This document shows positions 26,381 through 34,550 of a stretch of 64,000 bases of DNA, one piece after another. This DNA is from Sphingomonadales bacterium (GTDB lineage Bacteria; Pseudomonadota; Alphaproteobacteria; Sphingomonadales; Sphingomonadaceae). The stretch spans positions 1-64,000 of the forward strand of contig JAGWMZ010000010.1 in assembly GCA_028871475.1 (NCBI GenBank), read 5' to 3'. How positions within the stretch are numbered: the stretch's first letter is position 1; each line of letters begins with the position of its first letter. The notes beneath the pieces were generated by a model that saw nothing but the letters and a program-made list of their open reading frames with translations, did not search any database and was not told where the DNA came from. Made by a program: the position numbers and the translations under genes.

Positions 26381-28405
26381 ATGGCCCAAATCCTCTCTTT
26401 CCCGCGCCGGCACGCTCTGGCCGCTGCCCTGCCCGACCGGCAGCAGAGCCTGTTTGCGCTTTGCAACCTGCTGGCCGCCGCACTGGGCCTGCTGGTCGCC
26501 TTCGAGGCCAGCCTGCCGCGTCCCTGGTTCACCTTGCTCACCGTCTATGTCACCGCGCAGCCGATGGTGGGCGCCAACCGGCCCAAACTTATGGATCGCC
26601 TGGGAGGATTGCTGCTGGGCGCGGCGGTGACGGTGCTGCTGGTGCCCAATCTGCAGAACACGCCGGTGTTGCTGGTGCTGCTGCTGGCATGCTGGTCGGG
26701 CCTGTGCGTCTATCTGGGCGTGCGCGAGCGCAGCCCAAGCGCGGTCTTCTTCCAGATGGCGGCCTTCGGCGCGACGGTGATCAGCCTGCCGTTCATCTAT
26801 GATCCGGCCCATATTTTCGAAACCACCATCGCCCGTGTCGAGGAAGCCGCGATCGGCATGTTCGCCACGGTGATCGTGCATCAACTGCTGCGCCCCTGGG
26901 ATGTCGAGCGCGTGCTGCGCCGCCGGGCCTCCGCCTTTCTGGGCGATGCCTGCGCCTGGGCGGGGCAGGCGCTGGACGCCGACCGCACATGGCTGGACAA
27001 TAGGCGGCGCCAGCGCCTGGCCGCCGATGTTGCCGAACTGGGGCTGATGGCGTTTCACCTGCCCACGCGCCGCTGGCCGGGGCATGTCCATGCCGGTCAG
27101 GTGGCGGCGCTGCAGCAGGGTTTGGCGGAACTTCTGCCGCTGGTCGCCAATGTCGCGGAGCAAGTGGCAGTGTTGCGGGCCGCCGGGCGCTGCCCCGAGG
27201 ATCTGGCGGCGCTGATCGCGGCAACCCGCGCGTGGATCAGTGACCCGGCCTGCCAGGCACCTGAAACGCTGGCGGCGCGCGCTGAGCATCTGGCCCAGAG
27301 CCCGGCCCCGGATTGGTATGCCATGGTCGCCGCCAGCGCTGCGCATGGCCTCGCCAAGCTGGTCGAGGCGCTGGCGCGCGCGCGCGATCTGGCTGCGCTC
27401 TCGCTCGATCATCCCGCCGGTGCCGATGCTTTTACGATGCCGCGCGATCACTCCATGGCTATCCTGTCGGGGCTGGCCATGGCCAGCGCCATCCTCCTTT
27501 ATTGTGGGCTGTGGATCGTGCTGGGCTGGCCCAATGGCGCGACGATGGCGGCCTTTGCCGCCATCATGACCGGCTCCTTCGCGCTGCAGGACGATCCGGC
27601 GCCCGCCATCGCGCGCTTTCTGGGCGACAATCTCAAGACCTATCCGCTGGCCGCTTTCTACATGTTTTTCCTGCTGCCGCGCGCTGATGGTTTTCCCATG
27701 CTGATGCTCTGTATTGCCCCGGCGCTGTTGTGGATGGGCTATCTGCAGGCCGATCCGCGCCACGGGCCGCGTGCCCTGCCGATCTTTTCCAGCTTCATCG
27801 TGGCCCTCAATTTACAGCCCAGCTTCGCCAATGATTTTGCCGTTTTTGCCAACACCGCCAGCGCGCAGACCGCCGGCATCGTCACGACGCTGGTCGTCAC
27901 GCGGTTGTTCCGTTCGGTCGAGGCGCTGGGCACGGCGCGGCGCCTGCTGCGCGTCAACAGCCAGGATCTGGCCGACCTTTGCGATCTGCACCATCCCCTC
28001 CGCGCAGCGCGGTGGAGCGCCCATGCCCTCGACCGGCTCGGCCAGGTGGCGCAGCGTCTGGCGCAGACCCCGCAAGGGGAAGCTCTGGGGCTGGCCGATG
28101 GGCTTACGGACTTGCAAATGGGGCCGCAGCTGATCGCGCTGCGTCGCAGCCTGCCGGGCCTGCCGCATGATCCGCGCCGCGATCTGGGCATGGTGCTGGC
28201 GCAGACGGGCGCCTATTACCGCAGCCGTTGGGCGCAGCATGGGGCTCAGCCGCCCGCCGCCGCCCTGTGCGAGCGGATCGACCATGCCCTATCGTGCATC
28301 GCGGTTTTGCCCGCTTCATCGGCACGCCATGCGGCGCTGGGCGCCTTGGTCGGGCTGCGCTGCATCCTGTTTCCCGATGCCGGGCTACCCGGGAGGGCGC
28401 CATGA
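26381..28405 (+). CDS. FUSC-family (AaeB/fusaric acid resistance-like) inner-membrane efflux protein
   Basis: 674 aa in the usual duplicated layout: an N-terminal membrane block (residues ~20-170: SLFALCNLLAAALGLLVAFEA, AQPMVGANRPKLMDRLGGLL), a long helical cytosolic part, a second membrane block (~350-510: LAMASAILLYCGLWIVLGWPNG) and a C-terminal soluble part. By analogy with AaeB it would export aromatic acids or similar small molecules with the HlyD partner encoded downstream. First gene of four whose ends overlap by 4-7 bases. Confidence 0.9.
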   Translation: MAQILSFPRRHALAAALPDRQQSLFALCNLLAAALGLLVAFEASLPRPWFTLLTVYVTAQPMVGANRPKLMDRLGGLLLGAAVTVLLVPNLQNTPVLLVLLLACWSGLCVYLGVRERSPSAVFFQMAAFGATVISLPFIYDPAHIFETTIARVEEAAIGMFATVIVHQLLRPWDVERVLRRRASAFLGDACAWAGQALDADRTWLDNRRRQRLAADVAELGLMAFHLPTRRWPGHVHAGQVAALQQGLAELLPLVANVAEQVAVLRAAGRCPEDLAALIAATRAWISDPACQAPETLAARAEHLAQSPAPDWYAMVAASAAHGLAKLVEALARARDLAALSLDHPAGADAFTMPRDHSMAILSGLAMASAILLYCGLWIVLGWPNGATMAAFAAIMTGSFALQDDPAPAIARFLGDNLKTYPLAAFYMFFLLPRADGFPMLMLCIAPALLWMGYLQADPRHGPRALPIFSSFIVALNLQPSFANDFAVFANTASAQTAGIVTTLVVTRLFRSVEALGTARRLLRVNSQDLADLCDLHHPLRAARWSAHALDRLGQVAQRLAQTPQGEALGLADGLTDLQMGPQLIALRRSLPGLPHDPRRDLGMVLAQTGAYYRSRWAQHGAQPPAAALCERIDHALSCIAVLPASSARHAALGALVGLRCILFPDAGLPGRAP

Positions 28406-28629
28406 TCGAGGAAATCGACCTTTTCGGCGTCTATATGCCCGCGGCGCTGGTCTGGGCGGCGGTGGCGGCGGGTCTGACCGCGCTGCTGCGTCCGGTCCTA
28501 CGCCTGCCCTGGCCAAGGCTGCTGGGCTATCATGCCGGACAGCTTGAGCTGGCCTGCTTCCTTGGCCTGTGGTGGGCGATTGCCTTGCTGGCCGATAGTT
28601 CTCCTGTTCATGCGATGGTGTTGCCATGA
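28402..28629 (+). CDS. DUF1656 small membrane protein (AaeX-like)
   Basis: 75 aa with two or three hydrophobic segments (VYMPAALVWAAVAAGLTALL) beginning MIEEIDLFGVYMP, the DUF1656/AaeX pattern. The ATGA overlap with the FUSC stop shows translational coupling. Its role in the efflux complex is not established. Confidence 0.88.
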   Translation: MIEEIDLFGVYMPAALVWAAVAAGLTALLRPVLRLPWPRLLGYHAGQLELACFLGLWWAIALLADSSPVHAMVLP

Positions 28630-29525
28630 CCGTTCCCCGTCCGATTGTGCGTTTTCTTTCCGGCCTGTTGATCTTTGGCGCCATGGGCGCGGCGATCGCC
28701 TCGCTGTGGACCCGCTATCAGGTCGAGCCGGTCACCCGCGACGGTAAGCTGCGCGCCGATACGGTCGCCATCGCGCCCGATGTCGCCGGTCTGGTCAGTG
28801 AAACGCGGGTGCATGACAATCAGCGCGTCACACGCGGCCAGGTGCTCTTCGTCATCGACCCCTCCCGCTATCGCCTCGCGCTCAGCCAGGCCGAGGGGCA
28901 GTTGCATGGCCAGCAGGTCGCGCTGGCCCAGGCCGAGCGCGAGAACCGCCGCAACCGTGCCATGACCGATGTCGTTGCGGCCGAGGCGATCGAGGAAGGG
29001 CAGGCCCATGTCGATGCGCTGCGCGCCGCTTTGGCGCAGGCGCAGGCCGCGCGCGATCTGGCGCGGGTCAATCTGGCGCGGACGCAGGTGCGCGCGCCGG
29101 TCGATGGCATCGTCACCAATCTCAATCTTCAGCCCGGCCTGTGGCTGGCGGCGGGCAAGCCAGCGCTGGCGCTGGTCTATGACCATTCGCTGCGCGCCGA
29201 GGGCTATTTCGAGGAAACCAAGCTGCCGGTGGTGCGCGTGGGCGATCCGGCCAGCGTCTATGTCATGGGGCTGGCCGATGAGGTGCGCGGCCATGTGGAG
29301 AGCATCGCGGGCGGGGTGGAGGATCGGGAAAGGTCGGGCAGCGACGCGCAACTGGCCAATGTGAACCCCAGCTTCACCTGGGTCAGGCTGGCCCAGCGCA
29401 TTCCCGTGCGCATTGCCATCGACCATGTGCCCGCCGGCGTCCAACTGCTCTCCGGCCAGACAGTAACGGTGGTGATCCACCCACGCGCCGATGGCCGGGC
29501 CATCCATCGGAGCTTGCCATGGTGA
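28626..29525 (+). CDS. HlyD-family membrane fusion protein (AaeA/EmrA-like)
   Basis: 299 aa. One N-terminal membrane anchor (residues ~8-27) is followed by the biotinyl-lipoyl half (VAIAPDVAGLVSETRVHDNQ), an alpha-hairpin (LSQAEGQLHGQQVALAQAE through RDLARVNLARTQ) and the second lipoyl/barrel part (VRAPVDGIVTNLNLQPG). It links the inner-membrane pump to the outer-membrane channel in the periplasm. It overlaps DUF1656 upstream and the NodT gene downstream by a few bases. Confidence 0.92.
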   Translation: MTVPRPIVRFLSGLLIFGAMGAAIASLWTRYQVEPVTRDGKLRADTVAIAPDVAGLVSETRVHDNQRVTRGQVLFVIDPSRYRLALSQAEGQLHGQQVALAQAERENRRNRAMTDVVAAEAIEEGQAHVDALRAALAQAQAARDLARVNLARTQVRAPVDGIVTNLNLQPGLWLAAGKPALALVYDHSLRAEGYFEETKLPVVRVGDPASVYVMGLADEVRGHVESIAGGVEDRERSGSDAQLANVNPSFTWVRLAQRIPVRIAIDHVPAGVQLLSGQTVTVVIHPRADGRAIHRSLPW

Positions 29526-30964
29526 GCGCACCCTACGCGAAGAGCACGCGCTTCCCGTTCTTGCCCGGCCTGTTGCTGCTGGCGCTGGCGGCCTGCGCGC
29601 CGGTCGGGCCGACGTATCATCTGCCTGTCACCGCGGCGGTCGCGCGTCCCTCGGCGCAGTGGGATTTCCTTGGTGCGGGTGCCGCCAGTGCCACCACGCC
29701 CGACCAGCCCCTGCCGGCCGACTGGTGGCGGCTGTATGACGATCCACGCCTCGATGCGCTGATCGCCCGCGCGCTTGCCGCCAACACCGATCTGCGCGTG
29801 GCGGATGCCAATCTGAGGCGCGCAATGGCCCTGCTGGGCGAAAGCGAGGCGCGGCGGCAGGTGCAGGGCGGGCTGTCCGCGCAAACCGGCTGGACCCAGC
29901 GTTCGGCCGAGCAGGTGCTCAGCCACACCCAGCCGGCCGAGAAGGGGACCTACGACATGGACGCGTCGGTCAGCTATGACCTCGACCTCTTCGGCGGGCT
30001 GCGGCGCGGCATCGAAGCCGCCCATGCCGACAGCGAGGCCGCCCGGGCGGCGCGCGACCTGGCCCGGGTCAACATTGTGGCGCAGACGGCCCGCGCCTAT
30101 GCCGACATCTGCAACCTGGGTTATGAGGCCGATGTGCTGACCCGGTTGATTGCCGCTCAGCAGGAGGTCGCCGACCTGACGCGCAAGAGCGCGGCGCATG
30201 GCCGCGCCGCGCCGCTCGACGAAGATCGCCATCAGGTGCTGGTCGATACCGCTCGCGCCAAAATGCCCGGGCTCCTTGCCGGGCAGAAGGCGGCGCTTTT
30301 TCGCCTTGCCGCGCTGCTCGGCCAGACGCCTGCCGAGGCTGACATGAGCCTGCTCCAGTGTCATGCCCCGTTGGTGCTGCGCGCCCCGATGCCGGTGGGC
30401 GACGGGCGCGCCCTGCTGGCCAGACGGCCCGACATCCGCCTGACGGAGCGCCAGCTGGCGGCCGATACGGCCCGGATCGGCGTGGCCACTGCCGCCCTCT
30501 ATCCTGATATCAGCCTTGGCGCCTCTCTGGGGTCCACCGGATTGACAGATGATCTGCTGTCGCCACTGACCAACCGCTTCAGCATCGGCCCGTCCATCCA
30601 TTGGACGCTGAACCGCAATGCGGCGCGTGCGCGAATCGCGGCGACCCGCGCCGGGGCTGACGCTGATCTGGCGCGTTTTGACGGCGCGGTGCTGGCCGCG
30701 CTGCGCGATGTCGAAAGCGCGCTTGCCACCTATGCGGGCGATCTTGACCGTGAGGCGGCCTTGCGCGCGGCCAGTGCCGATGCCACCCGCGCGGCCGGTC
30801 GGCTCGACAGGCTGCGGCGCGGCGGCCGGGTCGGCGGCATCGTGGCGGTGGAGGCCGAGCGCGACGCCATCGCCGCGCAGGAAGCGCTTGCCGCCAATGC
30901 CGCTGATCTCAGCCATGACCAGATCGCCCTTTTTTTGGCGCTGGGCGGGGGATGGCAGGGCTGA
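29519..30964 (+). CDS. NodT-family outer-membrane efflux lipoprotein (TolC-like)
   Basis: 481 aa. A lipoprotein signal with lipobox LAAC (Cys near residue 25) leads into APVGPTYHLP, then two OEP repeats (DWWRLYDDPRLDALIARALAANTDL; RRPDIRLTERQLAADTARIGVATAALYPDISLGASLG). This is the outer-membrane channel for the upstream FUSC/HlyD pair, giving a complete tripartite efflux system controlled presumably by the divergent LysR. No strong terminator was seen after the stop. Confidence 0.92.
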   Translation: MVSAPYAKSTRFPFLPGLLLLALAACAPVGPTYHLPVTAAVARPSAQWDFLGAGAASATTPDQPLPADWWRLYDDPRLDALIARALAANTDLRVADANLRRAMALLGESEARRQVQGGLSAQTGWTQRSAEQVLSHTQPAEKGTYDMDASVSYDLDLFGGLRRGIEAAHADSEAARAARDLARVNIVAQTARAYADICNLGYEADVLTRLIAAQQEVADLTRKSAAHGRAAPLDEDRHQVLVDTARAKMPGLLAGQKAALFRLAALLGQTPAEADMSLLQCHAPLVLRAPMPVGDGRALLARRPDIRLTERQLAADTARIGVATAALYPDISLGASLGSTGLTDDLLSPLTNRFSIGPSIHWTLNRNAARARIAATRAGADADLARFDGAVLAALRDVESALATYAGDLDREAALRAASADATRAAGRLDRLRRGGRVGGIVAVEAERDAIAAQEALAANAADLSHDQIALFLALGGGWQG

Positions 30965-31242
30965 GCGGCGGCGGTCTGTCAGCGCGGCGCAGGCCGGGCG
31001 GCGCCATGGCTCGTTGGGCGCATTGCCGCCAATCCCGACGATGATACAATGCGGCAGCCTCGCACGCTGTTATCCCGTGCGCGGTATCCAGTGTGCACCG
31101 CGGCTGGCCGGGCGCTACACTGGCCATCTCCGGCTCAGTTTCCAGCCTTGACGTGGCACTTCCGAACGCACCGACGATCGGAGGCACGACTGAGGACTGT
31201 TGTCTCCGGCGGCGTTATAGTATTCATGCCAAGGAACGTGGT

Positions 31243-31785
31243 ATGATCAGGACGATTGCATTGCCGGATATTCCATTCCCCCAGTTTGTGAGACCGGCCT
31301 TGGCCGTTTTTTGGCTCCTGGTGAGCGCCGCGTTTGCCACGGCGGGCGACCTGCCGCTCATCAGCACAAACACATTGAACGGTACCGCAGTGTCTTTGCC
31401 CGCAGATCTCCCCGCGTCGCGCACGCTGGTGCTGCTGGCGTTTCATCATGCCGATCAGGCGCAGCTGGCCCGATGGGAAACCGGCATGGCGCTCCAACCC
31501 ACACAGGATGACTGGTTGGAAATTCCCGTGGTCAGCATCAGCAATCCGGTGATCCGCAGCATGATCCTCGCCGGCATGAGGGGTAAGCATCACGGTGTGG
31601 CGGAACGCAATCATATCGCACCCGTATTCGGCAACAGTCCTGGCGTTGCCCATGCGTTTGGCGTCACCGGCACACAGATTGCGGCCATCGTGATCGACCA
31701 TCAAGGGCGCGCAATTGCCCATGTCGAGGGCGACTTTGACCAGGCCAAGGCTCAGATCTTGCGCTCCGCCATGACAGGCCGCTGA
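31243..31785 (+). CDS. Exported thioredoxin-fold protein (ATP10-like)
   Basis: 180 aa from the ATG at 31243 (AAGGA eight bases upstream). A signal peptide (hydrophobic to about residue 37) is followed by LVLLAFHHADQAQLARWE, IPVVSISNPVIRSMILAGMRG and AFGVTGTQIAAIVIDHQGRA, a thioredoxin-like arrangement resembling the mitochondrial ATP10 family without a CxxC. The function is unknown. It lies three bases before the methyltransferase-like gene, so it probably opens the operon that leads into the polyketide genes. Confidence 0.65.
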   Translation: MIRTIALPDIPFPQFVRPALAVFWLLVSAAFATAGDLPLISTNTLNGTAVSLPADLPASRTLVLLAFHHADQAQLARWETGMALQPTQDDWLEIPVVSISNPVIRSMILAGMRGKHHGVAERNHIAPVFGNSPGVAHAFGVTGTQIAAIVIDHQGRAIAHVEGDFDQAKAQILRSAMTGR

Positions 31786-31787
31786 CG

Positions 31788-32591
31788 ATGGCGCATCTCG
31801 ACGAAGCGCTCGCCAGCCTGCGATCCGCGCATCAGGAGCCGTCGGCACATGACTGGCCATGGATCGAACAGGGGCAGGCCGAATGGCTGGTGCATGCTCC
31901 GCCGTCGTTTGCCGGGCAACGCCAGTTGATGGTCCGGGCTATTCACGAAAGGTTGATGGCACTGTCCGATCGACTGGGCGCAGACGCCATCGATTGGGCC
32001 TTGCACGCCATGGCACAGGTTCCGCGCGAAGCGTTCATATGCCCGATGATCGCCGAACTGGCCTATCTCCCTGCCGCGCTCGACATAGGCCTTGATCAGG
32101 TCATCTCCCATCCGGAGCTGGTTGCGGTGCTCGCCGCGGCAGTGGCGCCGCGGGGCGGACATGTGCTGGATGTGGGCACAGGGTCGGGCTACCAGGCTGC
32201 GGTTCTGGCTCGCATGGCCGACACGGTGACCTCGATCGAGATTCTTGAAGGACATGCCAGCCTTGCGCGTCGTCGTCTGGCCGCTATTGGCGCCACGAAC
32301 GTGGAGGTCATCCACGGCGATGCCGGCGCGCCGGATGTCCTGCCCGAGGATACCTACGATGCCATCGTGGTCGCGGCCGGGGCCAGTGCCATTCCTGCAG
32401 CGATCCTGCGGGCTCTCAAAGTGGGCGGACGTTTGGTCATGCCTATGGGGGCCAGCGCATCCGAGGAGATTTTGGTGCTCACCGAAAAGCTTTCAACCGG
32501 CACATTGAAACAAACGCACCTGCGCCCGGCCCGCTTTGTGCCGCTTACAGGTCAAGGCGGCAGAGAGCAGTCAGGGTCTATGCCCGTTTGA
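31788..32591 (+). CDS. Protein-L-isoaspartate O-methyltransferase-like enzyme
   Basis: 267 aa. The SAM-binding motif VLDVGTGSGYQAAVLA, preceded by LDQVISHPELVAVLAAAV and followed by VTSIEILEGHASLARRRLAA and DVLPEDTYDAIVVAAGA, gives the PCMT fold. PCMT repairs isoaspartyl residues in aged proteins; the extended N-terminus (about 80 residues) differs from E. coli Pcm, so the substrate may differ. It follows the ATP10-like gene by two bases and precedes the Cys-rich gene. Confidence 0.8.
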   Translation: MAHLDEALASLRSAHQEPSAHDWPWIEQGQAEWLVHAPPSFAGQRQLMVRAIHERLMALSDRLGADAIDWALHAMAQVPREAFICPMIAELAYLPAALDIGLDQVISHPELVAVLAAAVAPRGGHVLDVGTGSGYQAAVLARMADTVTSIEILEGHASLARRRLAAIGATNVEVIHGDAGAPDVLPEDTYDAIVVAAGASAIPAAILRALKVGGRLVMPMGASASEEILVLTEKLSTGTLKQTHLRPARFVPLTGQGGREQSGSMPV

Positions 32592-32728
32592 TCAGGTGCC
32601 TGTTTTTCGGCGGAAGTCTACCGTGTTCAAAGCTGGTTCATGGGCGCAAGGCTGAACTGCGGCCGGACCCAATACACTTTGAAAGCATTCCCAGACAACG
32701 CACGCGTCTGGATCGGGAGAGAAGCGGG

Positions 32729-33019
32729 ATGATGGCTGTTGCACCCCGAAGGATCATGATGCGAATGCTGACACTCGCAAGCGGTCTGTCGCTGATGCAG
32801 GCCGGCGCACTGATGGCCTCGGCAGACCCCGCGCGGCAGGCCTGCATCAGCGATGTCCACCGCCTGTGCAAGGCCGAGATGCAGACGATGAGCCGCAGCA
32901 AGGTGCGGGCCTGCCTGATCGTGCATATGGCCGAGACATCGCCCCCCTGCCACGATTTCATGGTCAGGGCACGTGCCGCGGCCCTGTCAGGACAAAAGAT
33001 GGACCCTTCCGCCCGATGA
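32729..33019 (+). CDS. Small secreted cysteine-containing protein
   Basis: 96 aa. Start at 32729 or 32732 (adjacent ATGs; GAGAAG upstream). A signal-like hydrophobic stretch is followed by ACISDVHRLC, VRACLIVHM and SPPCHDFMVRAR, a Cys-rich-repeat style pattern with four Cys. The function is unknown. Its stop overlaps the polyketide synthase start (ATGA), so it is translationally coupled to it. Confidence 0.6.
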   Translation: MMAVAPRRIMMRMLTLASGLSLMQAGALMASADPARQACISDVHRLCKAEMQTMSRSKVRACLIVHMAETSPPCHDFMVRARAAALSGQKMDPSAR

Positions 33020-34065
33020 GGCAGGTCATAGTACGCGCGCTGTCCAGTGCCGTGCCCCCGCATGTGGTTGGTCAGGATGAAGCGGCACATTGGGCACGCC
33101 GAATTTTTGGCGAGCGCTATGCCGCTTTCGAACGGATGGCGCCCGTTTTTGCCAACGCCGGCATCGAGCGCCGCTATGCCGCACGTCCGATCGAATGGTA
33201 CTCCCAGCCGCAGGGCCTGGCGCACAGCAACGCCGCCTATCTGGAGATGGCCACCGCGCTGTTCATCGAGGCGACCCGGCTGGCGCTTGATCAGACCGGC
33301 ATGGACGCAAAGGACATCGATACCATCGTCACTGTCTCTTCCACCGGTATCGCCACGCCCAGTCTGGAGGCGCTGGTTCACGCCGCGCTGGGCCTGCGCG
33401 CGGATGTGGCGCGGGTACCGGTGTTCGGTCTTGGCTGCGCGGGCGGGGTGACCGGCATGGCGCTGGCCGCAAGGCTGGCCAGTGCCCAGCCGGGCAGCAA
33501 TGTGCTGCTGGTGGTGGTCGAACTTTGCACCCTATCCTGCCGCGTCGATGTGCTGAGCAAGGCCAACATCGTGGCCACCGCCCTCTTCGGCGATGGGGCC
33601 GCGGCGGCCATATTTTCGACCGAGGGGCCTGGCCTGGCCGCCATCGGCGGCGCCGGCGAACATCTCTGGCCCGACACACTCGACATCATGGGCTGGGATG
33701 TGGACGGCGACGGACTGGGCGTGATCTTTGCCCAATCCATCCCCGGCTTTGTCGCCAGCCAGTTGCGCGGGGCGGTCGATGGCTGGCTCGCGCGCGAAGG
33801 TTTGGGCAAGGACGACATCGCGCGCTTCATCTGCCACCCGGGCGGGGCCAAGGTGATCGACGCGCTGGAAAGCAGCCTCGACCTGGCGCAGGGCACGCTG
33901 GACATCGAGCGCGCTGTGCTGGCCGGATATGGCAACATGTCGGCGCCGACCGTGTTGTTCGTGCTGGAACGTGTTCTGGCGCGGGGATTGCCCGGGCGAG
34001 CGGCCATGCTGGCACTGGGCCCCGGTTTCACCGCCAGCATGCTTCTGGTGGAGCCACTGTCATGA
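33016..34065 (+). CDS. Type III polyketide synthase
   Basis: 349 aa, chalcone-synthase fold. Catalytic triad visible: Cys141 (FGLGCAGG), His274 (CHPGGAK) and Asn307 (GYGNMSAPT). The GFGPG loop appears as LGPGF near the end. Bacterial enzymes of this branch extend acyl-CoA starters with malonyl-CoA to alkylpyrones or alkylresorcinols. Here it is coupled by ATGA to an isoprenylcysteine-methyltransferase-like gene, the same pairing as Bacillus subtilis BpsA-BpsB, which makes methylated alkylpyrones. The chain length and starter are not visible. Confidence 0.93.
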   Translation: MRQVIVRALSSAVPPHVVGQDEAAHWARRIFGERYAAFERMAPVFANAGIERRYAARPIEWYSQPQGLAHSNAAYLEMATALFIEATRLALDQTGMDAKDIDTIVTVSSTGIATPSLEALVHAALGLRADVARVPVFGLGCAGGVTGMALAARLASAQPGSNVLLVVVELCTLSCRVDVLSKANIVATALFGDGAAAAIFSTEGPGLAAIGGAGEHLWPDTLDIMGWDVDGDGLGVIFAQSIPGFVASQLRGAVDGWLAREGLGKDDIARFICHPGGAKVIDALESSLDLAQGTLDIERAVLAGYGNMSAPTVLFVLERVLARGLPGRAAMLALGPGFTASMLLVEPLS

Positions 34066-34550
34066 TCGCCGCGATCGTCATGGCCTATGTGACGCTGGCC
34101 CGGTTGGTGGAACTGGCCATTGCGCGACGCAATACCGCCCGGCAACTGGCCGCTGGCGCGCGGGAATATGCTCCGAGGCACTATCCTTTGATCGTGGCCG
34201 TCCATGTCGCCTGGTTGGCGGCGCTGTGGACGATGGTCTGGGGGCACCCGTTTCATCGGGGTTGGCTGGCGGTGTTTGCGGTGCTGCAACTGCTGCGCGT
34301 GTGGGTGCTGGCCACGCTGGGTTCGCGCTGGACCACGCGGATCATCGTGATCCCGGGCGCCACGCTGGTGCGCGCTGGTCCCTATCGCTGGATCAAACAT
34401 CCCAACTATGCGGTGGTGGTGGGGGAAATTGCCAGCCTGCCGCTGGCCTTTGGTCTCTGGCAGGTGGCACTGGTGTTTTCCATCCTGAATGCGCTCGTGC
34501 TCATCATCCGCATCCGGGCCGAGAACGCTGCGCTGGCGCTGGGCCGGTGA
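34062..34550 (+). CDS. Isoprenylcysteine carboxyl methyltransferase-like enzyme (BpsB-like)
   Basis: 162 aa with four or five membrane segments. Family signature at the C-terminal half: GPYRWIKHPNYAVVVGEI and the RIRAENAALALG end (usual RxxxEE-type region). In B. subtilis, BpsB of this family O-methylates the pyrone made by the partner type III PKS. Start overlaps the PKS stop (ATGA) and its own stop overlaps the MFS start (GTGA), so all three are translated together. Confidence 0.85.
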   Translation: MIAAIVMAYVTLARLVELAIARRNTARQLAAGAREYAPRHYPLIVAVHVAWLAALWTMVWGHPFHRGWLAVFAVLQLLRVWVLATLGSRWTTRIIVIPGATLVRAGPYRWIKHPNYAVVVGEIASLPLAFGLWQVALVFSILNALVLIIRIRAENAALALGR